Assembly (NCBI GenBank): GCA_033764865.1
Contig: JANRIM010000068.1
Span: 1-36,031, forward strand
DNA: 36,031 nt
Origin: VFBF01 sp033764865
Lineage (GTDB): Bacteria > Pseudomonadota > Alphaproteobacteria > Caulobacterales > Aquidulcibacteraceae
Direction: 5' to 3'
Positions 15,549 through 24,124 of this stretch are shown here, one piece after another; position 1 is the first letter of the stretch; each line of letters starts with the position of its first letter. The translations under genes and the position numbers were made by a program. The notes under the pieces were generated by a model. It was given only the letters and a program-made list of their open reading frames with translations. It was not told the DNA's origin and ran no database searches.

Positions 15549-17300
15549 TCAGGACGCGGCGGACGGCGACGACTGCGCAAGGCCTAGGACCGCGCGGGCA
15601 TCAAGATAAGGCAGCGGGGCGTAACGCGCACCCATGGCGTGCGCGAGCTTCTCTGCGCCAGGGCCGGGCCTGGCGGAAGTGTCCACGTGGATCGCGGCGA
15701 AGCCCGCGCCACGCACGAAGGCGGCCACCTGCAAGGCGTCGGCCTCGGCCTGGGCGCGACCCAAAGCGCCGGCGCGGGTTATGTTGGCGCGCCCGTCTGT
15801 GAGGAAGAGGAGCAGCGGCGTCCTGCCCTTGGCCTTCTCCGCCTGGGCGAGCAGGAACGCGGCCTCGATGCCGTTGGCGAGCGGCGTGCCCCCGCCACCG
15901 GGAAGATCGGCCAGCAACTTGCGCGCACGGGCAAGCGATCGCGTGGGCGGCAACAGCACCTCGGCAGCGGTCTGCCGGAATGAGACGAGCGCTACGCGCG
16001 TCCGGGACACGTATGCGTTGGCGAGCAGCAGCTCTACGGCGCCTTTGGCCTCTGCGAGGCGTTGGAACGCTGCGGATCCCGACGCGTCGACGACGACGAT
16101 CGTGGTGGAGTCCCGATGCTCTACGAAGCGGCGCACGCGGAAATCCTCGCGACGCACGGCGACGCGCCCAGTCGCGCCGCGCAGCTTCTGCCACGGTGCG
16201 GCGGCGCGCAGCGTTTCGGCGATGTTCAACCGTTCGCCCGCGCACAGGGCGCCGGCGCGCGATCCCACGGGACGTCCCCGGTGCGGCGATACGATCCGGT
16301 CGCCGCCACCGCCGGCGTGGGCGCGACTCATTCGCGCCCGTCCCTGGGCGCGTGCTGCGTCGAGCACTGCATCGGGCAACGCCGCGCGGGCCGCCGCGAT
16401 CACCATGTCGATGGGCGGGGCCTCGGCGTGCGGCGCATCGGCATCGGCTTCCGGCGGATCGGCGGCGTCGGCTGCATCCTCGTCATCCGCCGGATCGGGC
16501 GCGACATCCTCGGCGGGCGCGCGTGTGGCGCGCGGCGCAAGCACAAGACGCGCGGCCAACGCGATATCCTCCACCGTCACGTCGCTACGACCGTCAAGAG
16601 CGGCGGCGGCGCAGGCTGCGCGCACGGCGAACAGCGGCGCGCGGGCGGACTCCACGCCAAGCGCGACCGCCGCCTCGCAGACGCTCACGATGAGCGCGTC
16701 GGCGACCGGGGCCATCCGCCGGCGCACCTGTTGCGCCCTAGCGACGTCAGCGCTCTCCGCCGCCATCGCCAGGAGATCGCCGAGGCGTGCGGGACCTGCA
16801 TCCACGTGGAAGGCGCAGCGCTCCAGAAGCGCGGCCGGCGCGCGTTCATCGGGTCCCACGCCTTCGTCGAGCGCAACGATCGCGATCCTCGCGGAAAGAC
16901 GAAGCGCGAGCCCGCTCCTTTCCACGGCGACATCTTGCGCATCGAGCGTTGCGGCGATGCGCGCGGCGGTCGCATCAGACAATCGCTCCGCCATAGGCAG
17001 GATCACGAGGCCGCCGTCCGCCTCCGCCAGCAGACCCGGCGACGCCACGGCGCGGCCGGCCGCAAGACTGCCTGCAAGATCAAGCCCGCCAAGGAGACGA
17101 TCGTCAGGGATGTGCGGTGGACAACGACGCCACGGCGTGCCCGGGGGCAAGATCTCGCGCAGACCGTCGAGCCAGGCGTCCCTAGCCGGCCCCGCGCCAG
17201 CGCGCAGCACGATGCCGCCGAGCCCGAGGGGATCCACGGCGAGCAGCATGGCGCCCTGCACGGCGTCCGCCCATGGCGTGGGGGCCGACGCATCGGACAC
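15549..17300 (-). CDS. bchD: Magnesium chelatase subunit D
   Basis: A 583-residue AAA+ / von Willebrand A protein that works with BchI and BchH to insert Mg into protoporphyrin IX. The N-terminal AAA+ part is degenerate (the usual Walker A is replaced by LRAGAGPARD), as is common in proteobacterial BchD. An acidic Asp/Ala/Pro linker spans about 265-295. The C-terminal integrin-I domain has the MIDAS motif DASGS at 405-409 and TDGRAN near 501. GTG 17300 is chosen: four bases after the bchI stop with GGAG ten bases upstream. A longer frame from 17357 would overlap bchI by 53 bases. Confidence 0.93.
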   Translation of the reverse strand: MSDASAPTPWADAVQGAMLLAVDPLGLGGIVLRAGAGPARDAWLDGLREILPPGTPWRRCPPHIPDDRLLGGLDLAGSLAAGRAVASPGLLAEADGGLVILPMAERLSDATAARIAATLDAQDVAVERSGLALRLSARIAIVALDEGVGPDERAPAALLERCAFHVDAGPARLGDLLAMAAESADVARAQQVRRRMAPVADALIVSVCEAAVALGVESARAPLFAVRAACAAAALDGRSDVTVEDIALAARLVLAPRATRAPAEDVAPDPADDEDAADAADPPEADADAPHAEAPPIDMVIAAARAALPDAVLDAARAQGRARMSRAHAGGGGDRIVSPHRGRPVGSRAGALCAGERLNIAETLRAAAPWQKLRGATGRVAVRREDFRVRRFVEHRDSTTIVVVDASGSAAFQRLAEAKGAVELLLANAYVSRTRVALVSFRQTAAEVLLPPTRSLARARKLLADLPGGGGTPLANGIEAAFLLAQAEKAKGRTPLLLFLTDGRANITRAGALGRAQAEADALQVAAFVRGAGFAAIHVDTSARPGPGAEKLAHAMGARYAPLPYLDARAVLGLAQSSPSAAS

Positions 17301-17304
17301 GACG

Positions 17305-18324
17305 CTAGATCTCCGCCATGGCGCGCTCGATCCGCGCGGCGGATCCTGTTTCATCAAGGGGATTACGGCGGAGACGATGGCGCAGCGCCATTACGGCGAC
17401 GCGGCGCAAATGCCGGTCGGAGACTGCTTCGTCGCCATCCAGCGAGGCCACGGCGCGGGCGCCGCGGATCAGCGTCAGCTCGCCGCGCAGCCCGTCCGAG
17501 CCGATAGCCATGCACAGCCGAGAGGCCCATTCCAGCATGGCGTCGGGCGTCTCCACGGCGGGCAACCGCTTGCGTGCGGAGACGATGGCGTCGGCCACCT
17601 TGGCGTCCGCCTTCGCGTACCGCGCGAGGAAGGCCGCAGGATCCCGGTCGAACGCGTCCCGACGGCGCACCACTTCCACGCGTTCCTGCAGGGTTTCCGG
17701 CGTCTTGACGTCGACGGACAGACCGAACCGGTCCAGCAGTTGCGGACGGAGTTCACCCTCCTCTGGATTGCCGCTCCCAATTAGGACGAAGCGCGCCGGA
17801 TGGCGGACGCTGAGCCCTTCGCGCTCGACCACATTTTCCCCGGACGCCGCCACATCCAACAACAGGTCGACTAGATGATCCTCCAGCAGGTTGACCTCGT
17901 CGATGTAGAGGAAGCCGCGGTGCGCGCGCGCCAGCAGGCCCGGCTCAAAGCGCCGCTCGCCGCGCGCCAGCGCCTGTTCGAGATCGAGCGCGCCTACGAC
18001 GCGATCTTCCGTTGCGCCGAGGGGCAGATCGACGACGGGCGTGGACAACGGGGCCGCCTTCAACGGCCGCGGGCTCGCGCACGCCGCACAATCCGGCGAG
18101 CAGACGCCGACCGGCGCCTGCGGATCGCCGTGATAGGCGCAACCGATGACGGCGCTCAGCGGGGGCAGCAAGGCCGCCAGCGCACGCACGGCCGTGGACT
18201 TGCCCGTCCCGCGGTCGCCGAACACCATGACGCCGCCGATTCCGGGGTCGGCGGCGGCGATCAACATCGCCAGCTTCATGTCCTCCTGGCCGACGATGGC
18301 CGAGAACGGAAAGGCAGTACGCAT
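17305..18324 (-). CDS. bchI: Magnesium chelatase ATPase subunit I
   Basis: A 339-residue AAA+ ATPase, normal length for BchI. It drives ATP-dependent Mg insertion with BchD and BchH. Walker A GDRGTGKS is at residues 36-43; the BchI insertion with GCAYHGDP and the paired cysteines CSPDCAAC follows; Walker B is GFLYIDEVNLL and the sensor segment is GSGNPEEGELRPQLLDRFG. First gene of bchIDO. No TGT-N12-ACA operator was found in the 113 bases upstream, unlike the bchC, crtE and crtI regions. It marks the right border of the photosynthesis gene cluster. Confidence 0.96.
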   Translation of the reverse strand: MRTAFPFSAIVGQEDMKLAMLIAAADPGIGGVMVFGDRGTGKSTAVRALAALLPPLSAVIGCAYHGDPQAPVGVCSPDCAACASPRPLKAAPLSTPVVDLPLGATEDRVVGALDLEQALARGERRFEPGLLARAHRGFLYIDEVNLLEDHLVDLLLDVAASGENVVEREGLSVRHPARFVLIGSGNPEEGELRPQLLDRFGLSVDVKTPETLQERVEVVRRRDAFDRDPAAFLARYAKADAKVADAIVSARKRLPAVETPDAMLEWASRLCMAIGSDGLRGELTLIRGARAVASLDGDEAVSDRHLRRVAVMALRHRLRRNPLDETGSAARIERAMAEI

Positions 18325-18394
18325 GATGATGTGGTCCCGGTGACCATAATGTTGGACGTCAAGCTAGACGAACACCCGCCACAAGGCCACACCT

Positions 18395-18423
18395 AAGGTT
18401 CTGTCGGCGTCCCGCCGAACCTT
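18395..18423. repeat. Inverted repeat upstream of DUF3422 gene
   Basis: AAGGTT (18395-18400) pairs with AACCTT (18418-18423), and inside it CGGC (18405-18408) pairs with GCCG (18414-18417), leaving a four-base bulge on one side. It lies 14 bases before the DUF3422 ATG, in the bchI/DUF3422 divergent gap. It could be an operator or a leader hairpin; no run of T follows, so a terminator is unlikely. Confidence 0.4.
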
Positions 18424-18437
18424 GCGGACCCCTGCCC

Positions 18438-19712
18438 ATGACGACATGGCGCTTTCATCCCGAACGCGATCGACTGCTGGCGGAGGCCCATGCGCGGCCG
18501 TCCACGCCGGTATCGGCCCCGCTCCTGGCGACGCGGATCGCGACCATGTCCGGCGAAGGAGGCGGCGAGGTGGACCGCGCGCACATGGCGGCGCTGTGCC
18601 GCAAGATCGGCGCGGCCGAGCCCGGCCCCGGCGCGCGCTGGTGCGTGCTGGACGGCGGCCGGTGGAGCCTGCGCTGGGAGCGGCACACGGAGGTTTCCAC
18701 CTGGACGGTCTTCCGCCCCGGCGCGGAGGCGGAAAACGCGGGCTTCACGGCCACAGCCCTCGACATCGTCCCGCAGGACTGGCTTGCAAGCCTCCCGGGG
18801 GAGGTGCTCGCCGCGGCGCACGTGTCGATCGTCAGCGCCGATCGCCCGGCCTTGCCGTTCACCGACGCGGAAACCATCGCCACCCGCGTGGCCAATGGCG
18901 AAATCGACGTTTTCACAGACTTCCGCGCCGGCCCGGACTCCTTCACGCGCTTCGTGATGATCCAGCGGGGGGCCGCCGCCGCGACTGCCGGACGCATCCT
19001 GCAACAGCTGTTCGAGATCGAGACCTACCGCCTCCTGGCGTTGCTGGCGTTTCCCCTCGCCGGGTCGACCTCCGTCCATCTCGCGAAGCTGGAGGCTGAC
19101 GCCGCAGCTGCGGCGGCCCACGTGGCCGAGGAGGGCGGCGTCGACGCCGACCGCGCCTTGCTCTCGCGCCTCGCCGCGCTTGCGGGCGAAGCCGAAACGC
19201 TTGTCGGGGCCACCGGCTTCCGCTTCGCCGCCGCGCGCGCCTACCATGGCCTGGTTCAGGAGCGGATCGGCCAATTGCACGAAACCGCCATCGAAGGCCG
19301 ACCCACCATCGCGGAGTTCATGGAGCGGCGGCTCGCGCCGGCCATGCGCACCTGCAACGCCGTCGCCGAGCGCCAGCGCGATGTGATAGAGCGCATCGCG
19401 CGCACCACGCAAATGCTCAACACCCGGGTCGAGGTCGCCGCGGAAGCCACCAATGTCGGGCTGCTTGCCTCCATGGACCGGCGCGCGCAGCAACAGCTGC
19501 GCCTCCAACAGACCGTGGAGGGCCTCTCCGTCGCAGCCATCGCGTACTACGCGCTGGGGCTGCTCAAGTTCGTGATCGAGGCTATGGCCGAAGTGTTCCC
19601 CGGCATCAACCCCATACTGGCGACGGGCCTTGCGGCGCCACTCGTCATCTTCGGGGTCTGGCATGTGCTCAAACGCATCCGCGCCCATCTCGCGGGCGGG
19701 CCCGCGTCCTAG
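18438..19712 (+). CDS. DUF3422 family membrane-anchored protein
   Basis: A 424-residue protein matching the DUF3422 family by its opening (HPERDRLLAEAHARPSTPV), the WSLRWERHTEVSTWTVFR segment and the C-terminal architecture. A long soluble, largely helical region with coiled-coil character (about residues 190-355) precedes two hydrophobic helices at about 361-380 and 388-407, followed by a short basic tail. Function is not known for the family. It is divergent from bchI and converges on a transglutaminase gene, sharing a CTAG at the stops (19709-19712). It lies just outside the photosynthesis genes and its link to them, if any, is unproven. No good ribosome site precedes the ATG. Confidence 0.88.
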   Translation: MTTWRFHPERDRLLAEAHARPSTPVSAPLLATRIATMSGEGGGEVDRAHMAALCRKIGAAEPGPGARWCVLDGGRWSLRWERHTEVSTWTVFRPGAEAENAGFTATALDIVPQDWLASLPGEVLAAAHVSIVSADRPALPFTDAETIATRVANGEIDVFTDFRAGPDSFTRFVMIQRGAAAATAGRILQQLFEIETYRLLALLAFPLAGSTSVHLAKLEADAAAAAAHVAEEGGVDADRALLSRLAALAGEAETLVGATGFRFAAARAYHGLVQERIGQLHETAIEGRPTIAEFMERRLAPAMRTCNAVAERQRDVIERIARTTQMLNTRVEVAAEATNVGLLASMDRRAQQQLRLQQTVEGLSVAAIAYYALGLLKFVIEAMAEVFPGINPILATGLAAPLVIFGVWHVLKRIRAHLAGGPAS

Positions 19713-20557
19713 GCGGCCAGCGAGACCGATACTGACACCTGGAGGCGGCCCTGGCCCGGTCCCAGGATCGAGCCACGCATCGGCGACGCCTCCTCAGGCG
19801 TACGCGCCGCGGCGATGCGAATGAGATCGTGCGATTCAGCCAGCCCGTTGGTGGGATCGAACTCGATCCAGCCGAGATCCGGCAGATAGACCTCGCACCA
19901 GGCGTGCGTGGCGCCCCCGCCGCGCGCTGCGCCGCCTGGTGAGTACAGGTATCCCGTCACAAATCGCGCCGCGAACCCGAAGCGACGCACCGTCTCCACC
20001 ATCAACCAGGCGAAGTCCCGACACGTCCCGGCGCCGCGCTCCACGGTCTGGGCCGGGGATTGGACCCCCTCCTCATGGCGCTCCCCGTACTGAAAAGTCT
20101 GGTGGATGGTGGCGTTCATGTCCCGCAGGAAGGACAAGGTCGCGCCCTGCGCCGCGGCGAACCGTGCGATCCAGGCCGCGTACGCATCGCTGTCGAGCGA
20201 GGTGGCGGGCCGAATGAACGGGTCGAGCAGCAGTCGATCTTCGAGGGCGTACTGGATCGGTAGCGCGAGTTTGGGGTCGTAGAGATCGCCCGCGGACAGG
20301 GAGGCGGGAAAGCGCTCGATCGTGAGCTGGCTGATCACCCGCAGCATATCGCTGTAGCCTGAGGGCTCAAATGTGCACACGCTGTTGCCGAGGGCGTCGT
20401 AGCTCCAGCGTGTGGCGCCCGCCGGCGTGAAGGCGATGGAGGCGTCGAGCACCCGCAGGGCATGGGAGTCCAGCGGTCGCATGAGCAGGCGCCAGAGGCC
20501 GAAGGCGACAGGCTGGTCGTAGGTGTAGGCCGTATCGTGCCGGATCAGCAGGCGCAT
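19709..20557 (-). CDS. Transglutaminase-like (papain-fold) protein
   Basis: A 282-residue protein with the bacterial transglutaminase-like N-terminal beta domain (about 1-90) and the transglutaminase-like core. The catalytic triad is visible: C179 in GAGTCRDFAW, His in THAWCEVYLP and Asp in WIEFDPTNG. Proteins of this type are predicted cysteine peptidases or amide-bond-acting enzymes and often sit beside alpha-E and circularly permuted ATP-grasp genes, as here. It diverges from the DUF2126-containing operon across 258 bases. Substrate unknown. It has no signal peptide. Confidence 0.9.
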   Translation of the reverse strand: MRLLIRHDTAYTYDQPVAFGLWRLLMRPLDSHALRVLDASIAFTPAGATRWSYDALGNSVCTFEPSGYSDMLRVISQLTIERFPASLSAGDLYDPKLALPIQYALEDRLLLDPFIRPATSLDSDAYAAWIARFAAAQGATLSFLRDMNATIHQTFQYGERHEEGVQSPAQTVERGAGTCRDFAWLMVETVRRFGFAARFVTGYLYSPGGAARGGGATHAWCEVYLPDLGWIEFDPTNGLAESHDLIRIAAARTPEEASPMRGSILGPGQGRLQVSVSVSLAA

Positions 20558-20815
20558 GGCGTTCGGGGCCTTTCGGAGCGGCTCTAGGGTCTCTCCGGGA
20601 CGGACAAAGACACGCGCGCAGGTCAGGGACGTCGCCCATCAACGCCAACCCCCGCGCTCCGTTCCCGCCCGCGCCCGTAGCATGCCCGGCAAACGGGCGC
20701 GAGACGCCCAGAACATGGGCATTCGGGCGGCGGCCCTTGCCCTACCCGCGTTGGCGTGGGCAACCATAGGAGGCGGGTCTAGTCTGAGGCGCCCGGATCA
20801 GGATTTCTCCGCCCC
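20558..20815. promoter_or_regulatory. Divergent intergenic region of the transglutaminase/amidoligase cluster
   Basis: This 258-base gap must hold the promoters of both outward-facing genes. I see no strong sigma-70 pair. A tight hairpin is present: GCCCG (20684-20688), a five-base loop and CGGGC (20694-20698), inside a wider GCGCCCG/CGGGCGC repeat spanning 20671-20700. No gene is supported in the gap. Confidence 0.35.
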
Positions 20816-23800
20816 ATGGCCATCCGCGTCGCGCTCAATCACCGGACCAGCTACACCTACGATCGCCGCATCGCGCTTGGCCCCCAGGTGATCCGGCTCC
20901 GGCCGGCCCCCCACGCCCGCGTCCCGATCCTGAGTTATGCGCTCAAGGTGTCGCCGGAAGCGCATTTCGTGAACTGGCAGCAGGATCCGTTCGGCAACTG
21001 GCTGGCGCGTCTCGTATTTCCCGAGAAGACGGATCATTTCTCCGTCGAAGTCGACCTGACGATGGAGCACGTCGTCTTCAACCCGTTCGACTTCTTCACC
21101 GAGTCCTACGCGGGCCGGTACCCGTTCACGTACGCCGCCGATCTCGCCAAGGAGCTTGCGCCCTATCTGGAAAAGGACAAGGCCGGGCCGAAGCTCACGG
21201 CGTTCATGCGCAAGATCGACGAATCGCCTGCGCCGATCGTCGATTTCCTGGTGATGATCAACCAGCGTCTCCAGCGCGACATCCGCTACATCGTGCGCCT
21301 TGAGCCCGGCGTCCAGACACCGGACGAGACGCTGACGGCGCTCTCCGGTTCGTGCCGTGACACGGCGTGGCTACTTGTGCAGGTGCTCCGACGCCTTGGC
21401 CTCGCGGCGCGCTTCGTCTCGGGCTATCTCATCCAGCTGAAACCGGACCTGGAGGCGCTGGACGGCCCATCCGGCGCGCGCGAGGACTTTACGGACCTGC
21501 ACGCCTGGACCGAGGTGTACATACCCGGCGCCGGATGGCTTGGCCTTGACCCAACGTCGGGTCTCTTCACGGGCGAAGGCCATATACCGCTGGCGGCGAC
21601 GCCGCAGTTCCGATCCGCGGCGCCCATCAGCGGGGAGCTGGAATGGGCCAACGTGACGTTCGACTTCGCCATGAGCGTGACGCGCATCGCCGAAGCGCCG
21701 CGCATCACCAAGCCGTTTTCGGACGATTCCTGGCGCGCGCTAGACGCCCTCGGCGAGGCCGTGGACGCCGATCTCGTCGCGCAGGACGTGCGCCTGACGA
21801 TGGGCGGGGAGCCTACCTTCGTCTCCATCGACGACTATGAATCCCCTGAGTGGAACGCCGACGCCGTCGGACCCGCAAAGCCACCACTGGCGGACGCGCT
21901 CATCCACCGGCTGCGCGACCGCTTCGCCCCCGGCGGCCTCATGCACTTCGGCCAGGGCAAATGGTATCCCGGCGAAACCCTGCCGCGCTGGACCTACTCC
22001 CTCTACTGGCGCAAGGACGGCAAGCCGCTGTGGCGCGAGGAGACGCTGGTGGCCAGCATCGCCGCGAAGGACGCGGAGCCGCCCGACCAGGCGCAGGCGC
22101 GCGCATTTCTCACCGCCGTCGCGGAGGAGCTTGCGGTGGAGAGCGAGAACGTCATCCCCGCCTACGAGGATCCCGTTCACTGGTCGCTGAAGGAAGCCGA
22201 GCTGCCGGTCAACGTGGCGCCAGAGGACTCCAAACTCGACGATCCAGAAGCGCGGGCGCGCATCGCACGGGTGTTCGAGCGCGGCCTCGACCAGCCGCGG
22301 GGCTTCGTGCTGCCCGTCCAGCGGTGGAATGCACGCGCCGCGCGCGGCTGGCGGAGCGAGAACTGGAAGCTTCGGCGGGGCAAGTTGTTCCTCGCGCCGG
22401 GCGATAGCGCCATCGGCTACCGCCTTCCGCTTTCAGGCCTGCCATGGGTGCCGCCGAAGCAGTATCCGCACGTCATTCCCGCCGACCCCGCCGAACCCCG
22501 CGGGCCCCTGCCCGAGCCCGGCGCGCCGCGCCAGCGCGTGCAGGCCGTGAACGCCGCGCAAGCCGAACGGCAGGCGCAGATTGCCCAGGAGATCGCCGCA
22601 GACGCCGTTCGGACGGCGCTCGCAGTGGAGGTGCGTGACAGCGCGCTGTGCGCGTTCATGCCGCCCGTGGAGCGCCTGGAAGATTACCTCGACCTCGTGG
22701 AGGCGATCGAGGCGGCCGCCCGCGCGCAACATCTGCCCGTGCGCATCGAGGGCTACCCCCCGCCATGGGACCCGCGCATCAACGTGATCCGCGTCGGCCC
22801 CGATCCGGGCGTGATCGAGGTCAACATCCACCCGGCCGCAACCTGGCGCGAGTGCGTCGCCACCACCACCGCCGTCTATGAGGATGCGCGCCAGACGCGC
22901 CTCGGCGCGGACAAGTTCATGATCGACGGCCGGCACACTGGCACGGGCGGCGGCAACCACGTGGTCATCGGCGCGGCGTCGCCGGTGGACTCCCCGTTTC
23001 TGCGCCGACCCGACCTGCTCAAGAGCATCCTCATCTACTGGCAGCGCCACCCATCGCTCTCGTACCTGTTCTCCGGCCTTTTCATCGGGCCGACGAGCCA
23101 GGCCCCGCGCATCGACGAGGCGCGCCACGATTCGCTCTACGAGCTGGAGATCGCGCTGGCGTCCGTCCCCGCGCCGGGCGAAGGCGCGGCGCCGGCCCCG
23201 TGGCTGGTGGACCGCCTGTTCCGCAACCTGCTCACCGACGTCACCGGCAACACGCACCGCACCGAGATCAGCATCGACAAGCTGTTTTCCCCGGACGGTC
23301 CTACGGGGCGGCTGGGCCTTGTGGAGTTCCGCAGCTTCGAGATGCCGCCGGACGCGCGGATGAGCCTGGCGCAGCAGCTCTTGCTGCGCGCGCTGGTGGC
23401 GATGTTCTGGCGGGCTCCGCTACAAGGCGGCCTGGTGCGCTGGGGCACGGCGCTCGCCGACCGCTTCATGCTTTCTCACTTCGTGTGGGCGGATTTCCTC
23501 GATGTGCTGGCCGATCTGCGGGCCGCTGGCTACGCGTTCGATCCCGGCTGGTTTGAAGCGCAGCGGGAATTCCGGTTTCCCTTCTACGGGGCCGTCCGTC
23601 GCGACGGCGTGCAGATCACCCTACGCCAGGCGCTCGAACCGTGGCATGTGCTGGGCGAGGAAGGGGCCATCGGGGGCACCGTGCGGTACGTCGATTCATC
23701 CGTGGAGCGCCTTGAGGTGCGGGCCGAGGGCCTGAACCCCGCGCGGCACGTGCTTGCATGCAACGGGCGACGGGTGCCACTGACCGAGACGGACGGCGCT

Positions 23801-24124
23801 TCCGTGGCCGGGGTGCGATTCAAGGCGTGGAAGCCGGCGCTGGGCCTGCACCCAACTTTGCCCGTGAACGCGCCACTGACCTTCGACCTCATGGACACCT
23901 GGTCCGGGCGTTCGCTCGGCGGCTTCGTCTACCACGTGGCCCATCCGGGGGGGCGCACCTACGACACCTTTCCGGTCAACACCTATGAAGCCGAAGCCCG
24001 GCGTCTTGCGCGCTTCCAGGACCATGGACATACGCCCGGCGCAGCGAGCGCGCCGCCGGCGGAACGCAACCCCGAATTTCCCCTGACGCTCGATCTGCGT
24101 CGGCCGGCCCAGGCAGGCGCATGA
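20816..24124 (+). CDS. Transglutaminase-like protein fused to DUF2126 putative amidoligase
   Basis: A 1102-residue two-part protein. Residues about 1-290 are a transglutaminase-like module with C180 (SGSCRDTAW), His in LHAWTEVYIP and Asp in LGLDPTSG. From about 325 to the end is DUF2126, recognised by LTMGGEPTFVSIDDYESPEWN, GQGKWYPGETLPRW, TGGGNHVVIGA and LVEFRSFEMPPD. DUF2126 is annotated as a putative amidoligase, so one polypeptide would join a ligase-like and a peptidase-like domain. The length is normal for this family. Its stop overlaps the next gene's ATG as ATGA, indicating translational coupling. Reaction and substrate have not been established. Confidence 0.92.
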   Translation: MAIRVALNHRTSYTYDRRIALGPQVIRLRPAPHARVPILSYALKVSPEAHFVNWQQDPFGNWLARLVFPEKTDHFSVEVDLTMEHVVFNPFDFFTESYAGRYPFTYAADLAKELAPYLEKDKAGPKLTAFMRKIDESPAPIVDFLVMINQRLQRDIRYIVRLEPGVQTPDETLTALSGSCRDTAWLLVQVLRRLGLAARFVSGYLIQLKPDLEALDGPSGAREDFTDLHAWTEVYIPGAGWLGLDPTSGLFTGEGHIPLAATPQFRSAAPISGELEWANVTFDFAMSVTRIAEAPRITKPFSDDSWRALDALGEAVDADLVAQDVRLTMGGEPTFVSIDDYESPEWNADAVGPAKPPLADALIHRLRDRFAPGGLMHFGQGKWYPGETLPRWTYSLYWRKDGKPLWREETLVASIAAKDAEPPDQAQARAFLTAVAEELAVESENVIPAYEDPVHWSLKEAELPVNVAPEDSKLDDPEARARIARVFERGLDQPRGFVLPVQRWNARAARGWRSENWKLRRGKLFLAPGDSAIGYRLPLSGLPWVPPKQYPHVIPADPAEPRGPLPEPGAPRQRVQAVNAAQAERQAQIAQEIAADAVRTALAVEVRDSALCAFMPPVERLEDYLDLVEAIEAAARAQHLPVRIEGYPPPWDPRINVIRVGPDPGVIEVNIHPAATWRECVATTTAVYEDARQTRLGADKFMIDGRHTGTGGGNHVVIGAASPVDSPFLRRPDLLKSILIYWQRHPSLSYLFSGLFIGPTSQAPRIDEARHDSLYELEIALASVPAPGEGAAPAPWLVDRLFRNLLTDVTGNTHRTEISIDKLFSPDGPTGRLGLVEFRSFEMPPDARMSLAQQLLLRALVAMFWRAPLQGGLVRWGTALADRFMLSHFVWADFLDVLADLRAAGYAFDPGWFEAQREFRFPFYGAVRRDGVQITLRQALEPWHVLGEEGAIGGTVRYVDSSVERLEVRAEGLNPARHVLACNGRRVPLTETDGASVAGVRFKAWKPALGLHPTLPVNAPLTFDLMDTWSGRSLGGFVYHVAHPGGRTYDTFPVNTYEAEARRLARFQDHGHTPGAASAPPAERNPEFPLTLDLRRPAQAGA

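Noticed and set aside
18325..18437. PpsR-type operator upstream of bchI
   Set aside because: TTGGAC and AGAC fragments resemble half-sites, but no TGT-N12-ACA pair is present.
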